A stretch of 37,997 nt of DNA from Pseudomonadota bacterium (GCA_023423415.1 JAFAFP010000049.1:1-37997); one strand, 5' to 3'. Shown: positions 17,465 to 25,960, counted from the first letter of the stretch. Notes: generated by a model not told the origin, from the sequence alone. Numbers and translations are program-made.

Positions 17465-18126
17465 ACATGCAGGCTCGGCCGTACCGCGAACTGACAGGCG
17501 TCAACGGCGTGCGGAGCGCGACCAATGGGCGCGTCGACCTTCTTGTCGTGTCGCAGATGGTGACATCGGGAGCAAAGGTTCTTGACGTCGGCTGCGGTGA
17601 TGGCGAGCTTCTAAAAATCCTGACCGAGACCAAGAGTGTCGATGGCCGCGGCATCGAGATTTCCCGCGAGGGCGTCAATCTCTGCGTCGCCAAGGGGCTT
17701 GCGGTGATTCAGGGGGATGCCGATACAGACCTCGCGGACTACCCTGACGACGCTTTTGATTACGTGATCCTCTCGCAGACGCTGCAGGCGACATGGCAAC
17801 CGCGTGTGGTGTTGGAGCATATGCTGCGGATCGGCGAACGCGCGATCGTATCTTTCCCGAATTTCGGACACTGGAAAATCCGGCTGATGCTGCTGTTCTT
17901 TGGCCGCATGCCACGGACGGCCAATTTGCCGGAGACCTGGTACAATACTCAGAATATTCATTTCTGTACGATCCGCGATTTTCGGGATCTGTGCGAGGAA
18001 CTCGGCATAAAAATCGAGACGGCGGTAGCGCTTGATGCGTGGGGTCGCAAAATTCGCATCAATTTCCCCTGGTGGGTCTGGAATTTATTCGGCGAGCAAG
18101 CGGTGTTTCGTCTGAGCCGCCGTTAA
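17461..18126 (+). CDS. metW: MetW, methionine biosynthesis partner of MetX
   Basis: A 221-residue class I methyltransferase-like protein with the SAM-binding motif VLDVGCGDGELL (40-51). Typical MetW segments are DYVILSQTLQA and ISFPNFGHWKIR-like (here VSFPNFGHWKIR). MetW accompanies MetX in many Proteobacteria and has been linked to raising homoserine acyltransferase activity. Whether it methylates anything is unclear. Its ATG lies inside the metX stop (ATGA). A strong terminator is at 18298. Confidence 0.93.
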   Translation: MNMQARPYRELTGVNGVRSATNGRVDLLVVSQMVTSGAKVLDVGCGDGELLKILTETKSVDGRGIEISREGVNLCVAKGLAVIQGDADTDLADYPDDAFDYVILSQTLQATWQPRVVLEHMLRIGERAIVSFPNFGHWKIRLMLLFFGRMPRTANLPETWYNTQNIHFCTIRDFRDLCEELGIKIETAVALDAWGRKIRINFPWWVWNLFGEQAVFRLSRR

Positions 18127-18297
18127 CGCTTTTGTCCGAATTCCCGTCGGTCATGTCGTTGAAGAATACGGGGCGTCCGTCGCTGGACGTTTCGTGCATA
18201 CCTCCTTGGTTTTATTTCAATCCGTAACGTCATGTGATCCCTTCGCCAGATTGTTGTCGCATTCTCGCCCGTTTCCGCCTTCATCGCGCGTCCCGTA

Positions 18298-18327
18298 ACG
18301 CCGCCGTGCTCGCCACGGCGGCGTTTT
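18298..18327 (+). terminator. Rho-independent terminator after metXW
   Basis: A perfect 11-bp stem, ACGCCGCCGTG (18298-18308) with CACGGCGGCGT (18314-18324), has a 5-nt loop and runs directly into TTTTC. It lies 170 bp after the metW stop and about 70 bp before the next start, and separates metXW from the exported protein gene. I see no gene in the 18127-18297 stretch. Confidence 0.85.
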
Positions 18328-18398
18328 CGTGAGTGCCGTTTGGCGGTGGGGCCGCCGCGCGGCGGGGTAAATGCGTGTTACGAAGAGTGGGACTATTG

Positions 18399-19094
18399 AT
18401 GACCTTTTTTTCCAAGAAGAAAAAACCGAAGACGTTTGCCGTCTCGGCGGCGATCGCGACTGCTATTGTTTTGACGGCCTTCCATTCGCCGGCCGAGGCG
18501 CGGCGTTACAAGAACAAGACCGTACGGCACACCGCGGCTGCGGTGACTCCTGTCGCGCCATTTGGCTTCAATTTCGGGGCAAATAATGCCTATGCGCCGC
18601 GCGTGGCTTACGCGCCGCGTGGCCGATATGCGCATCGCGCACGCCATGCGAGTCGTTACGTCAATCGCCGGGGTCAGCGCGTCGCGCGCCATGTCGCGCC
18701 CGCTGCAGCAGCAACGTCGACGTCATTCGCTCCGACCGCCGGCTTCGGATCTTCAGGCCTGGTGGCGCAGGCGCGCCGCTATATCGGCACCAACCCGACC
18801 GGCATGGGTGCGCTGTGGTGCGCCCGCTTCATGAACATGGTGCTTGAGAAGTCTGGTCACCGCGGCACCGGCTCCAACATGGCGAGCTCGTTTGCCAGCT
18901 ATGGCAGGCGCGTTTCAGGCCCGCAGGTCGGCGCCATCGCGGTCATGTCGCGCGGCAAGCGCGGCGGACATGTTGGCATCGTCTCCGGTATCGACGCCTC
19001 GGGCAATCCAATCATCATTTCCGGCAATCACGGTCGTCGCGTGGCCGAAGCGAAGTATTCGCGCCATCGCGTCTATGCCTACGTGATGCCGTAA
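18399..19094 (+). CDS. Exported TIGR02594/CHAP-like protein
   Basis: The 231-residue chain has a lysine-rich N-terminus (SKKKKPK), a hydrophobic signal (about 12-30) ending near PAEA, and a basic Tyr/Arg/His-rich linker (35-100). The C-terminal papain-like domain of the TIGR02594/CHAP kind has catalytic C141 in WCARF, H191 in GGHVGIV and a possible N210 in SGNHG. Such domains cleave peptidoglycan amide bonds, so an envelope hydrolase is inferred. ATG 18399 is preferred over the upstream in-frame start at 18333, because that one would add 22 residues before the signal. Terminators flank it on both sides. Confidence 0.78.
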   Translation: MTFFSKKKKPKTFAVSAAIATAIVLTAFHSPAEARRYKNKTVRHTAAAVTPVAPFGFNFGANNAYAPRVAYAPRGRYAHRARHASRYVNRRGQRVARHVAPAAAATSTSFAPTAGFGSSGLVAQARRYIGTNPTGMGALWCARFMNMVLEKSGHRGTGSNMASSFASYGRRVSGPQVGAIAVMSRGKRGGHVGIVSGIDASGNPIIISGNHGRRVAEAKYSRHRVYAYVMP

Positions 19095-19163
19095 TGCGGC
19101 TGTTAGTGGTGTGGAGTTGCGTCGCGTTAAGTTTGTTGCGTGAAGCGTAACATTGCGTAAGAA

Positions 19164-19194
19164 CCGCAGCCGTCTGCGTATCCGACGGCTGCGG
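19164..19194. terminator. Bidirectional terminator hairpin
   Basis: CCGCAGCCGTC (19164-19174) and GACGGCTGCGG (19184-19194) form a perfect 11-bp stem with a 9-nt loop. It is followed by TCATTCT on the plus strand and TTCTTACG on the minus strand. It lies exactly between the converging CHAP-like gene and argB, so it can end both transcripts, although neither T-tract is pure. Confidence 0.7.
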
Positions 19195-19208
19195 TCATTC
19201 TCTACGGC

Positions 19209-20084
19209 TCACCGATGGATCAGTGTGCCGGCACCGTGATCGGTGAACAATTCCAACAACACGGCGTGTTTGACCTTGCCGTCGAGAATGACGACGCCTT
19301 CGACGCCCTGTTCGAGAGCGGTGATGCAGGTCTCCACCTTCGGAATCATGCCACCGGAAATCGTGCCATCCGCGATCAGCTTGCGGATATCATTCACAGA
19401 CAATTCCGGGATCAGCTTCTTCGACTTATCGAGCACGCCCGGGACATCGGTCAGCAGCAGCAGGCGTTTGGCCTTCAGGGCGCCGGCGATATAGCCAGCG
19501 AAGGTGTCGGCATTGACGTTGAATGTTTCCCCCGCCGGTCCCGATGCGATCGGCGCGAGGACCGGGATCAGTTCGCGCCCGATGATCTGATCAAGCACGG
19601 TCGTGTCGATCTTTTCCGGCTCGCCGACAAAACCAAGATCCACGACGTCGGCAACAGATGCGCTGCTGGGGCCTCCGGCCTTGCGGGCGGTGACCATGTT
19701 GCCATCCTTGCCGCACAATCCCACGGCCTTACCGCCGGCCTGATTGATGTGGCTGACGATCTGCTTGTTGATCGAACCGGCCAGGACCATCTCGACGATC
19801 TCGACGGTTGCAGCGTCGGTCACGCGCAGGCCGCCCGAGAATTGCGACTTGATGCCGAGCCGGCTGAGCATCGCCGCGATCTGCGGGCCGCCACCATGGA
19901 CCACCACGGGGTTGATGGCGGTCTGTTCGAGCAGCACGATGTCGCGGGCGAATTCGCGCGCCGCTTCTTCTTCACCCATCGCGTGGCCGCCGTACTTGAT
20001 GACGACGATTTCCTCGTCATAGCGCTGCATATGCGGCAGCGCCTCTGAGAGAATGCGGGCCTGATCGTGAGGTGACACCGTCAT
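19209..20084 (-). CDS. argB: Acetylglutamate kinase
   Basis: ArgB phosphorylates N-acetylglutamate, the second and usually feedback-controlled step of arginine synthesis. Key features are K30 with GG in VIKYGGHAMG, the substrate loop HGGGPQI (from H63), the N-acetylglutamate-binding stretch NVNADTFAG and the C-terminal GGMIPKVETC. The length of 291 residues is usual, and ATG 20084 gives the common LSEALPHMQRY N-terminus. It is the distal gene of a minus-strand run with DUF423 and engB. Confidence 0.96.
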   Translation of the reverse strand: MTVSPHDQARILSEALPHMQRYDEEIVVIKYGGHAMGEEEAAREFARDIVLLEQTAINPVVVHGGGPQIAAMLSRLGIKSQFSGGLRVTDAATVEIVEMVLAGSINKQIVSHINQAGGKAVGLCGKDGNMVTARKAGGPSSASVADVVDLGFVGEPEKIDTTVLDQIIGRELIPVLAPIASGPAGETFNVNADTFAGYIAGALKAKRLLLLTDVPGVLDKSKKLIPELSVNDIRKLIADGTISGGMIPKVETCITALEQGVEGVVILDGKVKHAVLLELFTDHGAGTLIHR

Positions 20085-20130
20085 GTCGAACGTTCCTTAA
20101 TCAGCATCCATGGCAATATCGGATTGCGAA

Positions 20131-20155
20131 GACGGCGGCTCTTTTAGCTGCCGTC
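20131..20155. repeat. Inverted repeat between DUF423 gene and argB
   Basis: GACGGCGGCT at 20131-20140 pairs with AGCTGCCGTC at 20146-20155 (10 bp with one mismatch or wobble, 5-nt loop). No T-tract follows on the minus strand, so it is not a clear terminator; it may shape the transcript between the two genes. Confidence 0.4.
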
Positions 20156-20179
20156 CGGTGAATGCGGAAGGGGGCGGCG

Positions 20180-20542
20180 TCAGGAGCGCAGCGCCAGAAA
20201 GGCCGCGAGCGCCAGCAGCGCCCAGCCACCGATCATCACCATACCCCCGGTCGGGGCGGCCATGGGAAATAGCCGGTGCCCTGTATAGGCGCGCAGGGCG
20301 AGGTCGCCCGAGAACAAGGCGACTCCGAGAAGGAGAAGAATCGCTCCGCCAATACCGAACGGACGACTGACCAGCCCGCTGGCAATCGCAGCGCAGGTGG
20401 CGATGACCGCTGGCGCGTGAAACAGCAGCATGTGGCCTGCACTGTCGAGGCCACTGCCGGGCCTCGCGTGCGCTCCGGCGGCTGCAAAGATAATGCCGAC
20501 ACAACCGAATAGAGCGGCGATGCCGGTCAGGACCTGCAGCAT
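20180..20542 (-). CDS. DUF423 small integral membrane protein
   Basis: This 120-residue protein has four predicted membrane helices and matches the YgdD/DUF423 family. Family signs are the N-terminal small-residue helix ending in FAAAGAHA and the HMLLFHAPAV and GVALFSGDLAL segments, the latter being the most family-typical. Function is unknown. GGGAG lies just before the ATG on the minus strand. It is placed between engB and argB on the same strand, 10 bp after engB. Confidence 0.85.
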   Translation of the reverse strand: MLQVLTGIAALFGCVGIIFAAAGAHARPGSGLDSAGHMLLFHAPAVIATCAAIASGLVSRPFGIGGAILLLLGVALFSGDLALRAYTGHRLFPMAAPTGGMVMIGGWALLALAAFLALRS

Positions 20543-20552
20543 GGATTTCTCC

Positions 20553-21197
20553 CTAGCGTCTTTCGGCCATCAACCGGACGATCGCGGCACGCAATTCCGG
20601 AATGCCGGTGCCTTCGCGCGATGAGGTGGCCAGCACCTCGGGAAAGGCAGCCGCATTCTTCGCGATTTGTACGCTCACATCCTCGATACGGGCTGCGAGG
20701 TCCTTTGCGGACAACTGATCGCATTTGGTCAATACGATCTGATGACTGACCGCGGCGATGCGCAGCAATTCAAGCGCCGGCTTGTCAGCTTCCTTGATGC
20801 CATGTCGCCCATCGATAAGCACGTAAACACGGGCGAGATTGGCGCGGCCCTGAAGATAGGAATGGATCAGGTCGGTCCAGGCCTTCACCTTGGCCTTCGG
20901 CGCTTCCGCGTAGCCGTAGCCCGGCATGTCGGTGATTCGCAGATCGTCCGGCCCCTGGAAGAAGATCAGCTCCTGCGTGCGGCCCGGCGTGTTCGACGTG
21001 CGGGCCAGCGCCTTGCGGCCGGTCAGGGCGTTGATGAGGGAGGATTTACCGGCGTTGGAGCGTCCGGCAAAGGCAATCTCCATGCCTTTCATCGGCGGTA
21101 GCGTCTCCATCGACGCAGCCGCCCAGATGAATTGCCAGTCGCCCGCGAACAGCTTGCGTCCGGTCTCGATTTCGTTGCGCGTAAAACCGGACGTCAT
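20553..21197 (-). CDS. engB: Ribosome biogenesis GTPase YihA/YsxC (EngB)
   Basis: EngB is an essential GTPase in assembly of the large ribosomal subunit. The G-motifs are visible: G1 GRSNAGKSS (45-53), G3 DMPG (90-93) in DMPGYGYAEAP, G4 TKCD (157-160) and the G5-like TSSREGTG. The length of 214 residues is normal for alphaproteobacteria. It lies downstream of yidC in the same direction, separated by 129 bp that contain a perfect palindrome. Confidence 0.94.
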   Translation of the reverse strand: MTSGFTRNEIETGRKLFAGDWQFIWAAASMETLPPMKGMEIAFAGRSNAGKSSLINALTGRKALARTSNTPGRTQELIFFQGPDDLRITDMPGYGYAEAPKAKVKAWTDLIHSYLQGRANLARVYVLIDGRHGIKEADKPALELLRIAAVSHQIVLTKCDQLSAKDLAARIEDVSVQIAKNAAAFPEVLATSSREGTGIPELRAAIVRLMAERR

Positions 21198-21271
21198 GGC
21201 TCGCGCCTAGCCTCCTGTGCCATGCCCGGCCCTGTGCCGGCCATCCACTTACTTCTTCTTACTGCAAGACG

Positions 21272-21300
21272 CGCATGGCCGGGACAAGCCCGGCCATGCG
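21272..21300. repeat. Perfect 12-bp palindrome between yidC and engB
   Basis: CGCATGGCCGGG (21272-21283) and CCCGGCCATGCG (21289-21300) form a perfect stem with a 5-nt loop. The motif CATGGCCGGG-N-CCCGGCCATG recurs between genes in Bradyrhizobium-group genomes as far as I recall. A degenerate half (CATGCCCGGCCCTGTGCCGG) lies nearby at about 21222-21241. It has no T-run and is more likely a dispersed repeat or mRNA-stabilising hairpin than a terminator. Confidence 0.6.
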
Positions 21301-21326
21301 GTCATAAACCTTGGCAGCAAACGCTG

Positions 21327-23165
21327 TCAGGACGACGGCGTCTGCGATTTCTTCTTTCCGAACAGTTCGAGGATGTTGTCCCAGAGTTCGATCTTGGCGC
21401 CGTGCTTCCTCATGATGAAGGACTGCTGCAGCACCGAAAGCGTGTTGTTCCAGGCCCAGTAGATCACAAGACCTGCCGGGAAACTCGCCAGCATGAAGGT
21501 GAAGATCAGCGGCATCCAGTCGAAGATCATCTTCTGGGTCGGATCCGGCGGGGCCGGGTTCAGCTTCATCTGGAACCACATCGTGATGCCCATAATGATC
21601 GGCCAGATACCGAGCATGAGATAGGCGCCAATGACTGGAACACTTCCCGGATTCCAGGGGATCAATCCGAACAGATTGAAGATCGTGGTGGGGTCGGGGG
21701 CGGCGAGGTCCTGGATCCAGCCGAAGAACGGCGCATGTCGCATCTCGATGGTGATGAACAGGACCTTGTAAAGCGCGAAGAAGACCGGAATCTGGACCAG
21801 AATTGGCAAACACCCGGCGACAGGATTGATCTTTTCCTGCTTGTACAACTCCATCAGCGCCTGCTGCTGCTTGACCTTGTCGTCAGCATAGCGTTCGCGA
21901 AGCTGCAGCATCTGCGGCTGCACGGCCTTCATCTTCGCCATCGAGGCGTAGGATTTGTTGGCCAGCGGGAAGAACACGATCTTGATGATCACGGTGACGA
22001 TCAGGATCGCGACGCCGAAATTGCCGACCAGCTTGAAGAAGAAGTCCAGCATCCAGAACATCGGCTTGGTGATGAAATAGAACCATCCCCAGTCGATCAG
22101 CAGTTCGAAGCGGTTGAGCTTCAGCGCGGTATCGTAACCATCGACCACCGACACCTCCTTGGCTCCCGCGAACAGCCGCGCCTTGGCGGTGCCGGTGCCG
22201 CCTGCCGCGATCGTCACCGGATCGAGCAGATAATCGGTCTGATAGGTCTTACGGTTGTTCAGGTCGCGCGCCGCGAAATTGACCTTCAGCTTTGCGTCGG
22301 TCTCCGGCAGCAGCGTCGCGGCCCAGTATTTGTCGGTGATGCCGAGCCAGCCATTGGTCACGTCGAACGAGACGAGCTTTTCAGACTCGATCTTGCTGTA
22401 GGAAAACTCCTGCAGGCCCTTGTCGCCCATGACGCCGAGCAGGCCTTCATGGAGGATGTAGTAACCGAGCACCTCGGGTCGTCCGTGACGCGAAATCAGC
22501 GCATAGGGGTACAGTGTGACCGGCTCGCCGCCGCGATTGACCACGGCATCATTGACGGTGAACAGATAATTCTCGTCAACCGCGATGGTGCGGCGGAATT
22601 CGAGCCCCTCACCGTTATCGTAGGTCAGCGTAATCGGCTTGCCGACCGAGAGAGTGCCGCTGCCTTCCTGAGTCCAGACCGTGTTGTCGTCCGGCAGTTT
22701 GATCTTGGCGCCGGCGGCATTGGTCCAGCCGAACTGCGCGTAGAACGGATGCGGGCTGCCTGACGGTGCGAGCAGGACGATCGGCGGCGATTTCGGATCA
22801 ACGGTTTCGCGGTATTTGACCAGCGCAATGTCGTCGATGCGGCCGCCCTTGAGCGACACCGAGCCCTTGATCGTCGAGGTGTCGATCGCAACGCGCGGAG
22901 AGGCCGCAAGGACCGCTTCGCGGGTCAGGTTGCCGCCGATCGGCATCGCCTGACCAGGAACCTGAGGTGTTGCGCCGGGCTGCGCACCGGGCTGCGGTAC
23001 GGTGCCAGGGGCCGTCTGGGTCTGCTGTTGGGCCTGTTGCTGCTTGAGCTGTTGTTCCTGCCGCTGCTTATCGAGTTGCGGCATGCCGACGAAATACTGC
23101 CAGCCGATGATCACGAGCACGGACAGCCCGATCGCGAGCAGCATATTCTTCTGGTCGTTAATCAT
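21327..23165 (-). CDS. yidC: Membrane protein insertase YidC
   Basis: YidC inserts proteins into the inner membrane alone or with SecYEG. The 612-residue chain has an N-terminal helix (about 8-21), a Gln-rich linker (about 30-50), a large periplasmic beta domain and the C-terminal five-helix core. The core contains the segment VIIKIVFFPLANKSYASMAKM and the INPVAGCLPILVQIPVFFALYKV block. ATG 23165 gives the standard MINDQKN start; an upstream in-frame start at 23261 would overlap rnpA and is rejected. The order rpmH-rnpA-yidC-engB is classic. Confidence 0.96.
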   Translation of the reverse strand: MINDQKNMLLAIGLSVLVIIGWQYFVGMPQLDKQRQEQQLKQQQAQQQTQTAPGTVPQPGAQPGATPQVPGQAMPIGGNLTREAVLAASPRVAIDTSTIKGSVSLKGGRIDDIALVKYRETVDPKSPPIVLLAPSGSPHPFYAQFGWTNAAGAKIKLPDDNTVWTQEGSGTLSVGKPITLTYDNGEGLEFRRTIAVDENYLFTVNDAVVNRGGEPVTLYPYALISRHGRPEVLGYYILHEGLLGVMGDKGLQEFSYSKIESEKLVSFDVTNGWLGITDKYWAATLLPETDAKLKVNFAARDLNNRKTYQTDYLLDPVTIAAGGTGTAKARLFAGAKEVSVVDGYDTALKLNRFELLIDWGWFYFITKPMFWMLDFFFKLVGNFGVAILIVTVIIKIVFFPLANKSYASMAKMKAVQPQMLQLRERYADDKVKQQQALMELYKQEKINPVAGCLPILVQIPVFFALYKVLFITIEMRHAPFFGWIQDLAAPDPTTIFNLFGLIPWNPGSVPVIGAYLMLGIWPIIMGITMWFQMKLNPAPPDPTQKMIFDWMPLIFTFMLASFPAGLVIYWAWNNTLSVLQQSFIMRKHGAKIELWDNILELFGKKKSQTPSS

Positions 23166-23184
23166 GAACTTTGGGCTCGCAGGT

Positions 23185-23550
23185 TCAGGGCTTCTGTGGC
23201 GCCCCGCTATTGGATCGGCGCCTTGCATGAACGCGCGCCACCGCGCGCCGGTAATCTTCAATCAATGCGGAAAAATCCGCGGATAACGCGGCCCGTCGCC
23301 CGACGAGCACATAGTCATGACCGGGGCGAAGCGCATCCCCGGAATTCAGCCGGACAATCTCTCGCAGACGCCGGCGCACACGATTGCGCTCGACGGCATT
23401 TCCGACCTTCTTGGAAACGGTGAAGCCTACTCGGACCGGGCCGGACTCTCGCCGATCACGCGCCTGCAGGACAAATGTAGCGGCCGGGACCTTCATCCCG
23501 CCCGCGGCGGCTAAGAAATCCGCTCGTTTCCTGAGGCGCTCCATCGCCAT
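23185..23550 (-). CDS. rnpA: Ribonuclease P protein component
   Basis: RnpA is the basic protein subunit of RNase P, which trims tRNA 5' ends. The RNR signature lies in VERNRVRRRLREIVR, and the N-terminal RLRKRADF and the VGFTVSKKVGNAV strand are typical. It has 121 residues. ATG 23550 is listed, but ATG 23544 (MERLRKR) is equally possible. It is 24 bp downstream of rpmH and 19 bp before the yidC start, with no membrane-protein insertion factor (yidD) between them. Confidence 0.95.
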   Translation of the reverse strand: MAMERLRKRADFLAAAGGMKVPAATFVLQARDRRESGPVRVGFTVSKKVGNAVERNRVRRRLREIVRLNSGDALRPGHDYVLVGRRAALSADFSALIEDYRRAVARVHARRRSNSGAPQKP

Positions 23551-23574
23551 CTCGACGGCCTTGCGGCCGCGGGA

Positions 23575-23709
23575 TTAAGCGCTCAGACGCTTGCGGCCAC
23601 GAGCTCGGCGTGCCGCGATCACTTTACGCCCGCCAACGGTGGCCATGCGGGCACGGAAGCCATGCCGGCGCTTGCGCACGAGCTTGCTCGGTTGATAGGT
23701 CCGTTTCAC
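23575..23709 (-). CDS. rpmH: Large ribosomal subunit protein bL34
   Basis: The 44-residue protein (M)KRTYQPSKLVRKRRHGF... ending GRKRLSA is bL34. It begins with GTG at 23709. The GTG start is supported by GGAG about ten bases upstream and by the family's fixed N-terminus KRTYQPS. The open frame extends further upstream to 23787, but that part is not bL34. It leads the run rpmH-rnpA-yidC. Confidence 0.97.
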   Translation of the reverse strand: MKRTYQPSKLVRKRRHGFRARMATVGGRKVIAARRARGRKRLSA

Positions 23710-23818
23710 GGGGTCTTTCTCCGCTGGTCGCGGCGCAATGCCGGTTCTGTCGGGTGGTTTCGCATCGGCCGCTCGCGCGCAAGGCATGCGGTGCCGCCGA
23801 TATCGGAATTCGGAGCGG

Positions 23819-23848
23819 CTTATAAGGGAATAAGGCTGGTTTCGTCAA
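23819..23848 (-). promoter_or_regulatory. Sigma70-type promoter for rpmH-rnpA-yidC
   Basis: On the minus strand, TTGACG (-35, plus positions 23843-23848) and TATAAG (-10, 23819-23824) are 18 bp apart. Transcription would start near 23812, giving a leader of about 100 nt before the rpmH GTG. This is the clearest promoter in the window. The remaining space 23849-24092 before the histidine kinase holds no gene that I can recognise. Confidence 0.7.
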
Positions 23849-24092
23849 TGCGAGGGTGCACCCGGACGCCGGAAAAGCCGCATTTTGTAGTCTCAGGACT
23901 ATAGCCGGCAGGACGTGTCTTTGGGCCCCTGCGTCGCTTTACCGAACGCGAATCCGCCGTCCCGAAACGACCGTCGGTTGTGGTCACGGTTAACGTATTG
24001 AAAAAGCGTCGTAAACGACATTCTTAACTTCAGTTTGACGTGTCAGTCGTTGCGCCGCATCATATAACCTGCCGGAAGTCGGGGGATTCTCC

Positions 24093-25580
24093 ATGACTCC
24101 GTTTAGGCGCGACATGATGGCCGACTTGGACGACCAGTCAGGCCCGGTCCGCGTGCCGCGGTTCGGGCTCTCGGGAAAGCTTCTCGTTCTCACGGTTCTG
24201 TTCGTGATGATCGCGGAGGTGATGATCTATGTCCCGTCGGTCTCCAATTTCCGGCTCAACTGGCTGAACGATCGGCTGGGTGCTGCGCGCACGGCGGCGC
24301 TGGTGTTGTACGCCGCGCCGAGCGGCATGGTGCCGGACGATCTGGCACGCGACATCCTGAACAATATCGGTGCCCAGGCCGTGGCGATGAAGACCGGGCA
24401 GACTCGTCGCCTGCTCGCAGTGTCGGAGCTGCCGCCGGAAATTCATCGCAACTACGACATGCGCGATATCACCTGGATCGAAGCGATCAAGGGGGCCTAT
24501 TACGGCCTTACCGATCCGGCATCGAGCGTCATGCGTATTGTCGGAACGGCCCCGCGCGACGGCGAGTTCGTCGAGATATTGATGCAGAACGGAGCGCTGC
24601 AGCGCGCGATGCTGCGCTTCTCCGGGAATGTGCTGATTGTTTCGCTGATCATCTCTGCGTCGACATTGGCGCTGGTGTATTTGGCGCTGCACTTCATGTT
24701 CGTGCGGCCGATGCGACGCATTACCCGGAATATCATGTCGTTCCGAGCCGACCCCGAGAATCCTTCGCGCACCATCAAGGTGTCGCAGCGGAATGATGAG
24801 ATCGGCGTTACTGAACGCGAACTCGCATCGATGCAGAGCAACTTGACGCATATGCTGCATGAGCGCAGCCGTCTTGCGGCGCTTGGGCTCGCGGTGTCGA
24901 AGATCAATCACGATCTGCGCAACATGCTCGCCTCGGCGCAACTCGTCTCCGATCAGTTGTCGACGGTCCGCGATCCGCGTGTGCAACGTTTTGCGCCCAA
25001 ACTGGTGCGGACGCTCGAACGCGCGATCGATTTCTGCCAATCGACATTGTCTTATGGGCGGGCGCAGGAAGCGCCGCCGGATCGCCGGATGATCTCGCTC
25101 GAATCGCTGGTAGAGGAGGTGCGTGAGAATCTCGGTTTCGGCAAGGACAGCAGCATTGGCTGGATCGTTTCGATCGAGCGCGGAATAGAAGTCGATGCAG
25201 ACCACGATCAGCTCTTCCGGGTGCTGCTCAATCTGGGGCGCAATGCCATGCAGGCACTCGAGGGGCGCGCCCCGAACAACCCGCTGCGCGATCAGATCCG
25301 TGTTACCGGGCGGCGCGAGGGGGGCGTGGTGCTGATTGAAGTATCGGATACCGGACCGGGCTTCTCAGCCAGGGCTCGCGAACATCTGTTCGAAGCATTT
25401 TCCGGTTCAACGCGTCCGGGAGGGACTGGGCTGGGTCTCGCGATTGCAGCGGAACTCGTGCGGGCGCATGGTGGCGAAATCGGGTTGGTTGAAGGGACCA
25501 TTGGCGCCACTTTCCATCTAACGGTTCCGGATCGAGCGGTCGATCTTGATGCCTGGCGCGAGGAGCGTGCCAGCGCCTGA
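24093..25580 (+). CDS. Orphan sensor histidine kinase
   Basis: A 495-residue membrane kinase. TM1 lies at about 28-48 and TM2 at about 178-204, enclosing a ~130-residue sensor region, followed by a HAMP linker (about 204-256). The H-box is INHDLRNML with H273. The ATPase domain has the N-box LLNLGRNAMQAL, the G1 motif VSDTGPGFS and the G2 motif GGTGLGLAIAAEL. The H-box is the HDLRN subtype rather than HELRT. No response regulator is adjacent, so the partner is elsewhere. The upstream GGGGGA before ATG 24093 can serve as a ribosome site. The signal is unknown. Confidence 0.88.
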   Translation: MTPFRRDMMADLDDQSGPVRVPRFGLSGKLLVLTVLFVMIAEVMIYVPSVSNFRLNWLNDRLGAARTAALVLYAAPSGMVPDDLARDILNNIGAQAVAMKTGQTRRLLAVSELPPEIHRNYDMRDITWIEAIKGAYYGLTDPASSVMRIVGTAPRDGEFVEILMQNGALQRAMLRFSGNVLIVSLIISASTLALVYLALHFMFVRPMRRITRNIMSFRADPENPSRTIKVSQRNDEIGVTERELASMQSNLTHMLHERSRLAALGLAVSKINHDLRNMLASAQLVSDQLSTVRDPRVQRFAPKLVRTLERAIDFCQSTLSYGRAQEAPPDRRMISLESLVEEVRENLGFGKDSSIGWIVSIERGIEVDADHDQLFRVLLNLGRNAMQALEGRAPNNPLRDQIRVTGRREGGVVLIEVSDTGPGFSARAREHLFEAFSGSTRPGGTGLGLAIAAELVRAHGGEIGLVEGTIGATFHLTVPDRAVDLDAWREERASA

Positions 25581-25699
25581 TTTTCGGGAAATAACCGTTG
25601 TTTCCCAAAAACTCTTGCCATTCCCGGGCTGGGACGATAGCTATCCGCCCGTTGCGCCGATCTTGCGCCTTGATCCTCAAGTCGCCCTCCGCGTAGCAC

Positions 25700-25776
25700 G
25701 CGCCCGTAGCTCAGCTGGATAGAGCACCAGACTACGAATCTGGGGGTCAGAGGTTCGAATCCTTTCGGGCGCGCCA
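25700..25776 (+). tRNA. tRNA-Arg (anticodon ACG), CCA encoded
   Basis: A full cloverleaf is visible. The acceptor arm GCGCCCG (25700-25706) pairs with CGGGCGC (25766-25772). The D-arm is GCTCAGCTGGATAGAGC. The anticodon stem CCAGA/TCTGG (25727-25731, 25739-25743) encloses the loop CTACGAA with anticodon ACG at 25734-25736. The T-loop is GGTTCGAATCC, the discriminator is G, and CCA (25774-25776) is encoded. A34 would be edited to inosine to read CGN codons. The 3' end borders the accessory region, a usual integration position. Confidence 0.96.
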
Positions 25777-25790
25777 TTTTCAATAGCTGA

Positions 25791-25949
25791 GACGTGATTC
25801 TGTCTCGCGTTACGATAACCGTTATTCCAGAAGTTTGGTTTGGCCGCGCCGACGAATATGTGCGTCTTGCCCTCACGATGATCGAGAGCGACTACTTCAA
25901 CCGTGAGGACGTCCGTTTGGATGGCGCCATCCGTATGGCTCCTCGCTGA
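25791..25949 (+). pseudogene. Remnant: C-terminus of a short-chain dehydrogenase
   Basis: The open stretch ends with EYVRLALTMIESDYFNREDVRLDGAIRMAPR (shown in parts: EYVRLALTMIESDYFN and VRLDGAIRMAPR) and a TGA at 25947-25949. This is the characteristic end of type-2 3-hydroxyacyl-CoA dehydrogenase-like SDRs, including the near-invariant RLDGA-RMAPR tail. Only about 50 residues remain, and the Rossmann motif and Tyr-x3-Lys active site are absent. It begins 15 bp after the tRNA, so the rest of the gene was lost or replaced. It is not expected to be functional. Confidence 0.7.
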
Positions 25950-25960
25950 GTTGATCGTCC

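Noticed and set aside
21132..22763. 543-codon plus-strand frame opposite yidC
   Set aside because: Antisense to yidC, rich in Arg, Asp and His with no domain; a GC-rich shadow frame.
23710..24092. Replication origin near rpmH
   Set aside because: rpmH can lie near oriC in some bacteria, but no cluster of DnaA boxes (TTATCCACA-like) or dnaA gene is seen here.
25577..25699. Terminator from GGGAAA/TTTCCC after the histidine kinase
   Set aside because: The stem is only six base pairs around nine bases and is followed by A-residues rather than T-residues on the plus strand.
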